DNA of 64,000 nt from Craterostigma plantagineum (taxonomy: Eukaryota > Streptophyta > Magnoliopsida > Lamiales > Linderniaceae): the NCBI GenBank assembly GCA_027422505.1, contig JAPQWV010000308.1:310001-374000 (forward strand). Reading direction: 5' to 3'. Positions 21,252 to 32,211 of the stretch are shown here, in pieces. Within the stretch, counting starts at the first letter, position 1, and each line of letters opens with the position of its first letter. The position numbers and the translations under genes were made by a program. The notes under the pieces are model-generated. The model ran no database searches and was not told the DNA's origin. It was given only the letters and a program-made list of their open reading frames with translations.

Positions 21252-23013
21252 CTTCTTCCCTCAACAGTGGAAAGAACAATGGAAGTTTTGTGGTCGTCGT
21301 TAAATACCCATCGGTTAGAGAAAAGGTTAGGTTATGTGATTTGATGGTGTTTTTAACGCTTCCAAACAATATCAAATGGCCCAATTCGAACTCTCAGAAC
21401 GGGCCGGCGAAGCGGGCCAGTCCAAAGCCCGCCAATGAAGGCCCGCCCGTGCTGAAAATAGTATGTGGTGTACTACTTATTTTAATTTTCAAATTCTTAA
21501 TAAAATTCTAGTTAAGTTCTACTGGTACCAGCGTTAGCTCTGATATTGCGTAGCGTAAATAGCGTAGCGTATTGCGTAAGTATTTTGATAGTGTCTCCCA
21601 ATCCGTCGAAGTCTTACTTTCAGTGGTCCTAAGAGCAGTCCGAGTCCGAGCCTTACATTCTTCGAAGACTTATACGACTTAAAACATATACATATATAAT
21701 ATGGAAGCAAACAAACAATACAGAAAAGGAATAATAATGAACTTTAATCTAATTATATCCAAGCACACTCATGAGCTATATATGTGTGTATTTAATTTTT
21801 TATTTTTCAAAATTTAAGTATTTTCTAATTTTATTTATCTGCTAAAAATCTATGGCCTACCGGTGTATGGCAAAATTGTAGGATTAGTCCCCGCCGTCGC
21901 CATCATCGGCATAATTTGAAGCAGTTTCGAATCTAGGCAAATATATTTTCATTTTTATTTAATTTTAGCTTTATAAGGAATTAAAATATTGATAAACTAA
22001 AATAAATTAAAAAAAAACTAAAAACGCTATATTTGTTGTGCTACAATGCGTTTTACGAAAAAAATTGAGCTATTTGTGCTATGATGCACGCTATGCAGCG
22101 CTTTTTAAAACACTGACTGGTACTATAGAAATGCATGAAATTATGTGTCCCACAAATTTGTCTTCCCCTATGTCCTAAAATTCATTGAATTTTAAATCTT
22201 GTAGTTCATAAAGTTTCTTTTTTATTTATCGTGCGCTAAATGCGCCGTAAATGATTAGTTTTTAGGTCCTGTCATGAAAAATTTTTAGGAAATTTTAGGT
22301 CCTGGCATTTAGCTTTAGGTCCTGTCCTGTCATGACTGATTAGTTTTTAGGTCCTGGCATTTAGCTTTAGGAAATTTTTTCACTTAAGATTCAGGTCCTG
22401 TCATGAAAAAATTTAGTTATTAGGAACCGAGTTTTGCAGTACCACTTCATTGTTCTGCAGCACCACTTCATTGTTTTTGTACCACTTAATTGTTCTGAAA
22501 TAACACAAAACGATCATCCGATACCAGTTCATATACACTTTGTAACACTTTCTAAAGTTTAAAGAAATTGAGTCCTTTGAACAATAGTTTTTCTAAATGT
22601 ATGTGAAACCTATTTTAAACCTTAAAAGGGGCTTGAAATCAAATTAACCCATTGTTCGAGGTCCAAGTAGTCAAATTTTATTTGACGCCCAAATATTCAA
22701 AGAGCATATAGAAAACTATTCTTGGCCCAAAAACTGAATAAGCCCATTGAGAAATGCCGACGTGTGCTGATACAGAGACAGTCCTTTCCTTTTGTGTTAT
22801 CTTCAACTTCAAAGCAGTGGCTATTTCTCTTATCCATTCATTTCTCACTACTCTGTTCAGAGAAACTGGGCACATTAATTTTGTTGTTAGGATATAGAAA
22901 TTCAATGAACTGCAAAAGGGACACATTTCGACCATATGAAAACGCCCAGCTGATGAAGTGTGGAGAAAGATAGTATTTTTAGAGTTGATGAGTAAGCTCA
23001 TTTAAAGGATAGG
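21252..23013. other. Spacer between hydrolase and SIG2, with unclassified repeats
   Basis: Divergent promoters at both ends. The middle holds repeated GCGTAGCG/AGCGC words at about 21535-21580 and 22020-22110. Around 22255-22410 there are several copies of TTTTTAGGTCCTG(T/G)CAT. At 22435-22500 there are three imperfect copies of GCAGTACCACTTCATTGTTCT, and related sequence ends near 22655. The last part is a diverged relative of the foldback element at 41438-41846. No gene seen. Confidence 0.55.
22435..22655. mobile_element. Diverged relative of the minisatellite foldback element
   Basis: Three copies of a unit like GCAGTACCACTTCATTGTTC are followed by sequence ending TTTAAACCTTAAAAGGGGCTTGAAATCAAATTAACCC. 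The intact element ends with the equivalent TTAAAACTTAAATGGGACCTGAAACGTAATATACCC. The left boundary and target duplication could not be fixed. Confidence 0.45.
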
Positions 23014-26000
23014 ATGTCTTGTTTATTGCCACAATTCAAGTGCTTTCCCGATACGTTTGCCGCCAACTTCAAGTGCCATACGCATAATTTGGTACATTCA
23101 TGTGAGTTTCTTATGTTCAATCCCTGTTTGTTTTGTAGCTCGTCTGTGGGGTTGCTGTAACAATATATCCATGAATCCTAAATTGAAGCTTTGAGGCTTG
23201 AACTGTTACTCTGTTTTGTGGAGAACTTGTGCCGTTGATGATTTGCTCTGTTTTCTTCCTCTTTCTTTCCAATCTTATTTGGGCTGATTTCAGATATTGT
23301 ACGCTGAAAAATGCTGTGTCTGTTTGATTCGAATCAAGTGTTTGTTTTCATTTCCATTCTGCTTCATTAATCAGTTATAATGCTATATTATGGTAGTGGT
23401 AATTTTTTGTTTCTGCTGGAATTCGATTTAATATGATTCTGGGAGTTTCTGTGAAGCTTTTGAATTTTCTTTTTCCTTTTCTCTATGGACTTCAAGATTT
23501 AGGATATCGTTACGTATAATCCAATCGTGTTGTATAACGCATAATGCAAGATTTAAGAATGTAGTTATGTACTGTGATCTCCACACGCTTTCGGATGAGA
23601 TCAAGGGATGCCTTTCATATAATTTCTTGAGATAGTCGACGAATCTACTTGATATGTCCTTTCAAATTCATGTTTGTGAAATGCAGCAAAGGCTAGAGAT
23701 TACGTTAATCCTCGACCACAATGTAACTTGTCCACTACATCATCTTCATCATCATCAGCTTTGCTCGAGCTTGAGAAGCCACAGTTGCCTTCATTGGAAG
23801 CAATTCCTAGTTCATGGCCAACCTTACCATCTTCATCGACCAAATTGCCCTCTTTCGATGGTCATCCAACGCAGAACCCGTGGGCATTTTCCGAAACTCT
23901 TGCTTCCCCTTCAGAGGTTAGTTAGAGTTTCAAACTTAGATACACTTTGTTGGGCTTACACCGACCCATTTGAATCTCTCACTAATAGAGCGTTCTATTT
24001 CTTCGCTGCTACTTACACAAGTGCAGAAGCAAGTGAATCTTGGTTCGAATTTAGACAAAGAAACTCTTCTCATGGGCAACGAGGCTGTAATAGCTGCAGC
24101 TGCTTCTGAAGCACTTGCCTTAGCCAAAGCAGCTTTGAAGCTAGCAAACGATGCTGCAACAATGGCTACCATCAAAAGATCGATAGATTCATCGCTCTCA
24201 ACTGAAGCAGACAATTCAGACCTCGACAAGAAAAATCTGCTCGATAATCTCATTGGAGGAGTTTTCTCTAGAGAACCAACTACCGTTTCTCAGCTTGTGT
24301 TGGGCGAAGATGGTTCGAATTCTGCGTCCGTAACTGAAACTGAAGACACAGAACCTACGATGAAAGAGCTCGAACTCCTCGAAACTCAACTCTCCAAGAG
24401 CATAGCTGTTAGGTCCAACCGTCAAATGGAAAGAAAGGCCCGAAGAATCAAAGCATCGGAGAAAGCATCGTCGAACATCGTACCCATAAAATCTGCTTCC
24501 TCGAGAAGCAAAAAACGCTCTAGCGTTCAAGAGGTGGATTATTCTGATCCTCTACGTTACTTAAGGGGAACCACGACTAGTTCCAGGCTGCTCACTGCTT
24601 CTGAAGAGCAAGTATTGTCTGAAGGAATTCAGGTACTGAAAGAACACTTACGGTTATTACAGATTTGCGGTAAGCGTTCTCAACTTCGGATGTATTATAG
24701 GTTTTGCTGAAGTTGGAAAGACTTCACGAGGAGCTCAAAGAACGTTTCGGTGGCCAGCCTTCGTTTGCTCAGTGGGCAGCGGCGGCGGGCATCGATCAGA
24801 AAACTTTAAGGAAGCAAATTAACTACGGTAGCCTTTGCAAAGACAAGATGATTAAGAGCAACATAAGGCTCGTTATTTCTATCGCAAAGAACTACCAAGG
24901 CGCTGGCATGAACCTTCAAGATTTGGTCCAGGTACTCTTTATATTCCATTAGTACAGCTTCATATATCATTACGAATCGTTCAATGGATGAATTTCATGA
25001 CGTATGTAAGCTTACTCTCAGGAAGGATGTAGAGGCCTTGTTAGAGGTGCAGAGAAGTTCGATGCTTCGAAAGGCTTCAAGTTCTCAACCTATGCTCATT
25101 GGTGGATAAAGCAAGCCGTTAGAAAGTCCCTTTCTGACCAGTCTCGCACGATTAGACTGCCCGTAAGCTTCTTACCAATACCTACATCATCAATGGAAAA
25201 TGCAAAAAAATGGTTGGTTATTATTTTAGTCGTGTAATTTTGGGGTGTTGGCATTACAAGAACAGGGAATTTAGGAGGTAACACTAAACAGACAATACTT
25301 TCAAAAAAATGGTCGAGGCAACCTATATCATCAATACCTTAGAATTTGGTGCAAAATCAAGGGTTCCGACGTATAATATCCCTAAATTGCTTAATTTGAA
25401 ACGTATTGTCCCTATAATGCTATTACTACCCCCTAATTACGGGACTATTTAAGCCAAAATAATAATAATAATAATAATAACAATCAGCGTCTGAAAAAAA
25501 GGCTATCTTTTTTTTTTTCCATTTGGAAATGATAGTTTCACATGGTCGAGGCGACCTATCGAGTGAAAGAAGCAAGAAAGCAGCTGTACAGCGAAAATGG
25601 CAGACTCCCCGACGATGAAGAAGTCGCCGAAGCGACTGGGCTATCAATGAAAAGGCTCTCCGCCGTTTTGCTGACTCCAAAAGCTCCGAGATCACTCGAC
25701 CAGAAAATCGGGGCTAACCAAGATCTTAAACCTTCGGTGCGTAAAGCCTTTTTTTTCACTACTAAACATCTCAAGGGAATTAATACTCTTTTTTTTTTCT
25801 TTTCGTTATTACAAACGACGAGGTTTCGATTTTAATTTCAGGATGTCATTTCTGATCCTGAAGCTGAAACATCTGAGGATCTGCTGATAAAGCAGTTCAT
25901 GAGGCAAGATTTGGCTAAGGTTTTGGACAGTTTGAATCCCAGGGAAAAGCAAGTCGTAAAGTGGAGGTTTGGGTTAGAGGACGGTCGAATGAAGACATTG

Positions 26001-26126
26001 CAAGAGATCGGCGAGCTCATGGGAGTTAGCAGGGAAAGAATCAGACAGATTGAGTCTTGCGCTTTTCGTAAGCTGAAGAACAAGAAGAGGACTAAGCACT
26101 TGCAGCAGTATGTAATGCCTGGATAA
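23014..26126 (+). CDS. SIG2: Plastid RNA polymerase sigma factor SIG2, 7 exons
   Basis: Exons 23014-23101, 23687-23916, 24027-24632, 24701-24931, 25022-25162, 25536-25736 and 25842-26126 sum to 1782 nt, 593 residues. The start [15 protein letters not shown] and the middle words [16 protein letters not shown] and [14 protein letters not shown] match what I recall of Arabidopsis SIG2, so I assign SIG2 rather than another sigma factor. Sigma regions are clear: 1.2/2 ([27 protein letters not shown] as two adjoining parts), [20 protein letters not shown] for regions 2.3-2.4, region 3, and the region 4 helix-turn-helix ([20 protein letters not shown]). The nuclear-encoded factor directs the plastid-encoded polymerase to promoters, classically of tRNA genes. 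The first intron donor (TCAT|GTGAGT) was chosen because it is strong and restores the frame into SKARDYVNP. The N-terminal region is Ser-rich, as for a transit peptide. Confidence 0.94.
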
Positions 26127-26370
26127 ACATAGGGTTATATATATTTTCGAACATATATATAATGGTCGAAGCATTTTCACTTCATTCTTGAGGGTTTCGC
26201 TGGGCGTAATGTTGGTGAAAGATGTTTTCTTTCTCGAGTTGGTTATTTTCATTTCATGTAATGTGTAGGATATATGTGAATAACACCACATTTTTGTAAT
26301 ATGAGTTTTTATTTCCCGAACTGTTTATCATTCCATGAAACAAATCAAAATGGCCAAATTATTACATGAT

Positions 26371-27175
26371 TTAATTCTTGACGTCGATATGTCCTTTGGA
26401 CAAAGCAGCTTTCATTCCTTTGCATGACTGCATGTGTGTGTGCAGCCTCTCAGGCTTAAATGGCTTCCCACATTGTCTGCAATAAAAAACAAAAAACAAA
26501 AACAAAGATTTAAGACAAATTTCATTCTTTGTCGATATATATCGAAATTGAAGAACTTACGAGCAATTTGGCAAGCTAACTATCTTGTGAGCTATTTGGT
26601 CTTTTAACTGGTTCTTTGCTGTCCCTCTTTCCCCATCGAAACTTTTCCTATAAAGTGAAATATACGAGTCATATATATTATATATATAAACATAAAAATT
26701 AGGAAGAAGAATACCCGCAACTCCAATGTTGTTGACCAATACAACAAGGGTTTCGTAAAACCCTCGGCGAATCTCCGACATTATAATTATCCCTTCTTCT
26801 GCATATCTGAGAAGAAGGTTGAGTGTTATCCTTCGTATCGATCACCGCCGACTCATCTGTATCTATGCTTCTGCAAACGAGTAAGTTTTGGAATATTCTC
26901 GCCCCATTTGAACAGCTTAAAATGCTTCCCAAGAAACAAGTTTTTGATGATGATGATGATGATGATGATGTCGGCGATTTATTACTATTGTCAGCACTTG
27001 TCTTCTTTTCGTCGAACTTAACTTTCTCGTTTATTTTCTTGATCTTCGCATGATTAACTCGGTTCGTTATTCTTGATATTTCTGACTTTAATTCTCGGCC
27101 CTTTTCTTCTTCTTCTTCTTCTTCTTCTTCTTCTTCTTCTTCAATCTTATTGGACGAGTTTGCTGAGTCATTCAT
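26371..27175 (-). CDS. C2HC-type zinc-finger protein with poly-Glu tract, 3 exons
   Basis: Exons 27175-26715, 26647-26561 and 26476-26371 sum to 654 nt, 217 residues. The N-terminus MNDSANSSNKIE leads into 13 or so Glu residues encoded by a GAA run (CTT on the plus strand at about 27105-27140). A basic Lys-rich region and a Ser tract follow. The last exon carries CSQCGKPFKPERLHTHMQSC, which fits the C-x2-C...H-x3/4-C finger of zf-C2HC_2 (PF13913), then KGMKAALSKG. The finger probably binds zinc; whether it contacts nucleic acid or protein is not known. Other plant members are equally uncharacterised. Intron phases match (TC|A and GG|G joins). Its stop codon is 245 bp from that of convergent SIG2. 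Confidence 0.82.
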
Positions 27176-27670
27176 GGATGCTTCAGAAATAACATTGGAC
27201 TACACACACATATATATAGGGAAGAAAATAATGAAATTGAAAATATTAGAATGCATCCATGGAAGAGAACCATGCAATGAATAGAGACAGTTTATAGGAT
27301 TGGCTAAAATTCGTAGTCAACGTTCGGATTGCGGATTAATGTTTGGCGATACTCTCATGGTAATAACTTTCTACTACTACATTACGAGTTTTCCCCAAGT
27401 AACAAATATGATCTAAATAGCTGTTTTGAACTATCTCGAATACGAGAAAGACTTCGATTGTAATACAATCATGAATGTGATTGTAATACCTTTAAAACAC
27501 TTTGACTATCAACAAATTAATTAAGAAAATATAAACAAACAACACAAATACTGTTTCTATCACATTTTATTTAACATGAGTAAATTAAGCTAGCAGCACT
27601 TCCTTATTATTCATTCTTAAGCAACTGTCCACTACGTAAATTAACTAACTAAATGAACAGATTAATTAAT
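27176..27670. other. Spacer between two minus-strand genes
   Basis: Promoter side of the zinc-finger gene (a TATATATA box near 27215) and the 3' flank of the DUF946 gene. Otherwise AT-rich, no gene or repeat seen. Confidence 0.6.
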
Positions 27671-29481
27671 TCAAGACCCTTCATCGCCGGCCCAATTATT
27701 CTTCAGTTTCGGCCCAGTTGGCCCATCTTCGCCGAACACCTCATTAGGCAAACTCCTCACAAGTTTATCAAAAGCGCTCTTCAGCTTCCCCGGCAAAGCC
27801 TTCTCAACCTTCCTCACTTCCTCGTCGGCGCTGTAGCTGATCCGTGGGCCCCACTTTCCGGCGAATCCCAGCCACGGCGGTTCGACGTAAACCGTCCCCA
27901 GATACTCGGCGGCGGCCACCGAAAATCTCGCCCCAACGTCGAGGCTGAGCCCCTTTCCGCTGTCATTCCTTATCCCTACGCCGCCGCTCCCTTGGAGGAC
28001 CAAGCCTTGCTTGGGGTACGTCGCGTGGCCGTGAAGCGACGAATACACCCTCGCCTTGTTCCCCCTCTCGAACTCCAGCTCCGGCGCGTCGACCCACGCG
28101 CCTCCGCTGTGCTGGGCTAAGTAGGCGCGCCTCAGCTCCCCGTCGAAATTGCTCACCCTCAACGTGCAGTGCTCCCAGTCCCCCACGTGTTCGCCGATTT
28201 TCCCCAACGAAGCGCTGAAGAATTCGACCTTAGCCCTCGCCGGCCCGTTGAAGGGGTAAAACAGCCAAATCTGTACGTCCGTAAACGTCCCGCCGAGCGC
28301 GGGCTTCACGTGGAGATAAGCCCGAGCCTCGGACAAATCGCCCTTCTTGACCCGTTCCTTCGACCCGCTATCCGCGGGCAGATCGACCCAATAGTTGCCG
28401 TCGTTCGCCCCGTTTTGCGGGAGGTTCGAGCCCGTTTCGTCGATTCCAATCGGGCTCGACTCCTTCCCCTTTTCGTACAGTAAAGCTCCGTTCTTGAAGA
28501 ACCACTCGACCGAGGCGGGAAAGTACTCTTCGTCGGGATGGAAGTAAATCACCGGCGAATACGCTTCGATCAACGCCTCGATTTGATCCGCGTTGGGCAT
28601 TGCGACGTTTTTGTTACCGCCGTCGCTGAATTTCAAGCACGGTAGTGATAAATCGTCGGTTACGCCGTCGATTTGAGCCAAGAAAGTCCCCGTAGGGATT
28701 GCTAGGGCTTCGATCCCTCGACTCTTTGGCCTCGAGCTATAGACATTAATCGCATTATTGCCCCAAATCAAACCCTCGTTTTCGATTTCGTCGGTGAAAT
28801 CGACCCTAACGCATCGGGCCTTGTCCGGGCCCGGCTTGGCAGATTGGGCCGTGGCGATTAGCCCGACGGGCTTGTAACCCTCGGGCGGGATTGGCAGCCA
28901 TAGGTAGCATACGCCGTCTTGTTTTATCTTTAAGGATTCGCTTGTCCAAACGAGCTTGTAGTCGACGGGTGGCTTTAGGTAAGTAGAATTGTCTGAAGTG
29001 TCTTTCGCCGTAAGAAGAAAGCCCGAAAAGGGTTTGTTATTTGGCTGGCAATAACAGCCCAGCCCGAAGAACCCGTCGGGGATAGAAGCGGGCTCGAAAA
29101 ACGTCGCCCCGAGGTTTTCGGGCCCGCCTTCGCGGGCCGACCATATCTTTGTGAAATTTGAGACTTGGCGTATTTGTATGCCTCCTATGTCTATGGTCCC
29201 ACTTGCAAAGCCTTGGCCTGATGAAGTGTTTGGAAATGGTGAAATTAAATTTGAAGTTATGTAGGAAGAAATTATTGCATATTGGAAGATATTGAATTGG
29301 CCTATAATTGGCCTATGTTTAGCCTATGTTTATTTAACGGTAATAAACATGCATGTAATGAAAAAAAAAAACCTGGTGGGAATGATGGGATTGGAGAAGG
29401 AAGTTTGAATTGTGTTTCTATTGGAAGAGGTTTTTTTGTTTTCTTGAAAGGCTTTAAGGAGACGCGGAGACAATTATCCAT
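27671..29481 (-). CDS. DUF946 / VPS62-like plant protein, 2 exons
   Basis: Exons 29481-29373 and 29217-27671 sum to 1656 nt, 551 residues, the normal size of this plant family (DUF946, annotated as vacuolar protein sorting-associated protein 62). Exon 1 encodes MDNCLRVSLKPFKK and LPSPIPSFPPG; exon 2 continues QGFASGTIDIGG. Diagnostic words include GGPENLGATFFEPASIPDGF, LGCYCQPNNKPF, YSPVIYFHPDEEYFPASVEW, HVGDWEHCTLRVSNFDG and YLAQHSGGAWVDAPELEF. There is no signal peptide or membrane helix. The molecular function is not established; the yeast VPS62 link rests on family naming. The exon is GC-rich (near 60 percent by eye), unlike the surrounding spacers. The intron acceptor ATCAG|GCC was chosen because it restores the PPGQGFA junction typical of the family. 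Confidence 0.92.
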
Positions 29482-30987
29482 TGCTGATGATGATGATGGT
29501 TGATGATTAGTCAAGAATTGTTGTGCTCGAGTGTTAAATCAAGATTTTGTATATATAGATTTTTGTGAGGAGGAAAATTAGATTAAGAAAAAGTATATTA
29601 TGGATATAGAATTAGAAAACCAAATTGACAAGCAACCAGTTTTGGGATAATTTCTATTCGCGTGCAAGGTATTAGTTTACACTTTTTTTTTTAGGATTAT
29701 TGTCTTCTTATAGACCAAGGAACCGAATTGTGAAATCAAGAAATGTGTGTGTATAGTTTTGCTTTAAGACAATGAGTTCATATTTCTTACACTTCATTTA
29801 TGTCAATGGGTTGAAGCTTTCTTTCCGTTAGCTTTATCGTCCACGTTTTTCCAACTTCATTTGCTTGGTTTTGTACTACTAGCGTTAAGCACGTTTTGAA
29901 TTGTTTTCTTTTTTTTTTTTTTTTTTTTTTAAATAATATTTTTACATCATGGGCTCTTACAAGAATGTTCGAAAAGGGCTTAGGTGAATAAACACACCCT
30001 CGCAAATATTCCTAACATGCAGAATTGTGCTGTCTGACTAATTTTTCTCGACACATCGTATGTAAGCCCAAATAATTTTTCACAGATGGGTACCCGATCC
30101 GCCGCAGGTACGCCATACAATATATTCTGGTACCCTATATTAACACATACTATATAATAGAAAATGGTACGCCGTATTAGCACATTTAGATACGCCCTAT
30201 TTAAAACATAGGTACGCCGTACGAACACATTTAGGTACCCTATATCAACATGTTATGGTACGCCAAACACACACAGGAAGGTACGGCTTGACTGAAGAAA
30301 CTGGTAAAAATTAAAATGGGTACCTATCTGTAAAATTTTCTGACATGTGTACCTATCTGTAAAATTTTTTGACATGGATACATATGTATAAAAAATTTAT
30401 TCAATTAGGTATTTATGTGTAGATGTCCGTAATGCATATTACAAACTTTCTAGATGTGATATTAAGTTTGATATCCAACACTTCTTGAGATGTTCTGATA
30501 ATTAATTAATAGAATTATTTAGTAATCTTCATCTAATTTGACTTTTGTAATGATCTATGATTCGTGCAATCATGTTCCATAAAGAATGGAATAGTTTGTA
30601 TACCTTTAACTTTATGCTTTTGTCCTTAGTAGAAATGTAGTATACAGAGAAAAGGACCATTCTAAGAACCATTTATTATGTTACTTTTTTAATGAAAGGG
30701 GTGTGCTTGTCTGTCTTCAACCAAATGGAACCTGATAATGATACAAGTAGAGAGAGCTCTGTAAGGTTCTTACACGATTTATTGAGCAATTGGGACTATA
30801 TATATTAATCATTGATACTTACATGAAACAAATGTCGACACAATACAACTTTGATCGGCAGGCCTTAGTCTTAATCAAACAATATGTGACTCAGCGTACG
30901 TTATCAGTGGATTATTTAGTCGGCCTTTATCATTATTTATATTTTGCCTCGACGAGGAGACTAATGATGATTAGTTTATTGATTATT
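29482..30987. other. AT-rich spacer with degenerate tandem repeat
   Basis: Promoter side of the DUF946 gene, a T/A homopolymer at about 29909-29930, then a degenerate tandem repeat at 30100-30290. No gene seen. Reading frames here are short and of random composition. Confidence 0.6.
30088..30290. repeat. Degenerate tandem repeat with GGTACGCC/GGTACCCTAT core
   Basis: About seven imperfect units of some 25-35 bases share the pattern GGTACGCC(G/A)TATTA...ACACATTTA. Units near 30108, 30130, 30164, 30190, 30212, 30233 and 30257 are recognisable. Later copies of GGTACCTATCTGTAAAAT follow at 30319-30370. Confidence 0.55.
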
Positions 30988-31785
30988 GGCTTTTTAAATA
31001 AAATAATGGCATTTCAATCGAAATTCAATAAAATGGGGTTATTTTGCCCGAAATTAATAAAATAGGGCAAAACGCGCCCAATAAGTGCGACGTCGCGCCA
31101 ATTAGACGCGATGATGACGTGGCACGAAAAAAGGAAGTTTTTTTATTTTTTGATATGCATCGCACCTAATGGTGCGATGATAACTTTTTTTTTTTTATTT
31201 TTTTATTTTAGTTTGTTTTATATTTATTATTTATAAAATCCACAAAATCATAAAATCATCTTTATTTCATCTGATTTACAAAATAAAAATTTATAAGCGC
31301 ATCTAATTTACTGTTTATTTCGCGACGATTAAAATGATATGCATATCTTATAATTTTCGATAATCATTTTTTATTTATAAATTAAGATATTTTTTATTTT
31401 ATTAAAATAAAAAAAAATTTTTGATCGAAAAATATAAGATATGCATATCATTTTGATCGTCGCGAAATAAACAGTAAATTAGATGCATTTATAAATTTTT
31501 ATTTTGTAAATCAGATGAAATAACGATGATTTTATGATTTTGTGGATTTTTATAAATAATAAATAAACTAAAATAAAAAAATAAAAAAAAGTTAACATCG
31601 CACCTAATGGGTGCGATGCATATAAGAAAATAAAAAAACTCCTTTTTCGTGCCACGTCATCATCGCGCCTAATAGGCGCGACTTCGCTCTTATTGGGCGC
31701 GTTTTGCCCTATTTTATTATTTTGGTCAAAATAACCCCATTTTATTGAATTTCGATTGAAATGGCATTATTTTATTTAAAAAGCC
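30988..31785. mobile_element. Long inverted-repeat (foldback) transposon, Mutator-like
   Basis: Two arms of roughly 390 bases are near-perfect inverted copies. The left arm starts GGCTTTTTAAATAAAATAAT (30988) and the right arm ends with its complement (31785). Inner matches include the CpG-rich AACGCGCCCAATAAG, GATGATGACGTGGCACG and TTTATTTCGCGACGAT words. The flanks TTGATTATT and GTGACTATT agree at 7 of 9 positions, fitting a 9-bp Mutator-type target duplication. There is no coding capacity. A transcript would fold into one very long hairpin. Confidence 0.85.
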
Positions 31786-32211
31786 GTGACTATTGGCCAT
31801 TTTTATATTTCACTGCTTAGAAGACAACGACGTTGAAAAAAATAACTGTGCCGGCGTATAGGGGTTAAGGATTATTGCGGAGGAAATACTTCACAGTAAC
31901 ACAACGCACATACATAATTATGACAAATACATAATCGAAAATTAAAATTTACCACACATAGATTTAAACGTCAAAGATTCCAAAAGTTATGAACTTTCAT
32001 AACTCAATAAGACCATACACTACACCCCACTGACAAACCCCACGGCCTTCCCTATGCCATCACTACTAACCTCGATAAAAAAAAAAAAAGATCATCATAT
32101 TTTAATTACGTAAAATTATTACAACACACACGCACCAATTCACCTAAAACCCATCGTTATAAATCCAATTCCTCTCGAAAAATCAAAAGACACAACAAAT
32201 CCCACAAAACC
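31786..32211. promoter_or_regulatory. Upstream region of HEXO2 gene
   Basis: AT- and A-rich sequence between the foldback element and the HEXO2 start codon. The leader just before the ATG is rich in CACAA/CAAATC words. No specific element assigned. Confidence 0.4.

Noticed and set aside
22678..23001. Frames on both strands just upstream of SIG2
   Set aside because: They lie in the SIG2 leader/promoter, overlap each other on opposite strands and show no recognisable domain.
23654..24109. Open frame across SIG2 exons 2 and 3 in another frame
   Set aside because: His/Cys/Ser-rich shadow of the true frame; it ignores the intron at 23917-24026.
27653..28483. Plus-strand frames opposite the DUF946 gene
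   Set aside because: Antisense shadows caused by the GC-rich coding exon; Arg/Pro-rich and without homology.
30088..30290. CRISPR array
   Set aside because: Units are imperfect and irregularly spaced without constant repeat and unique spacers, and the window is plant nuclear DNA.
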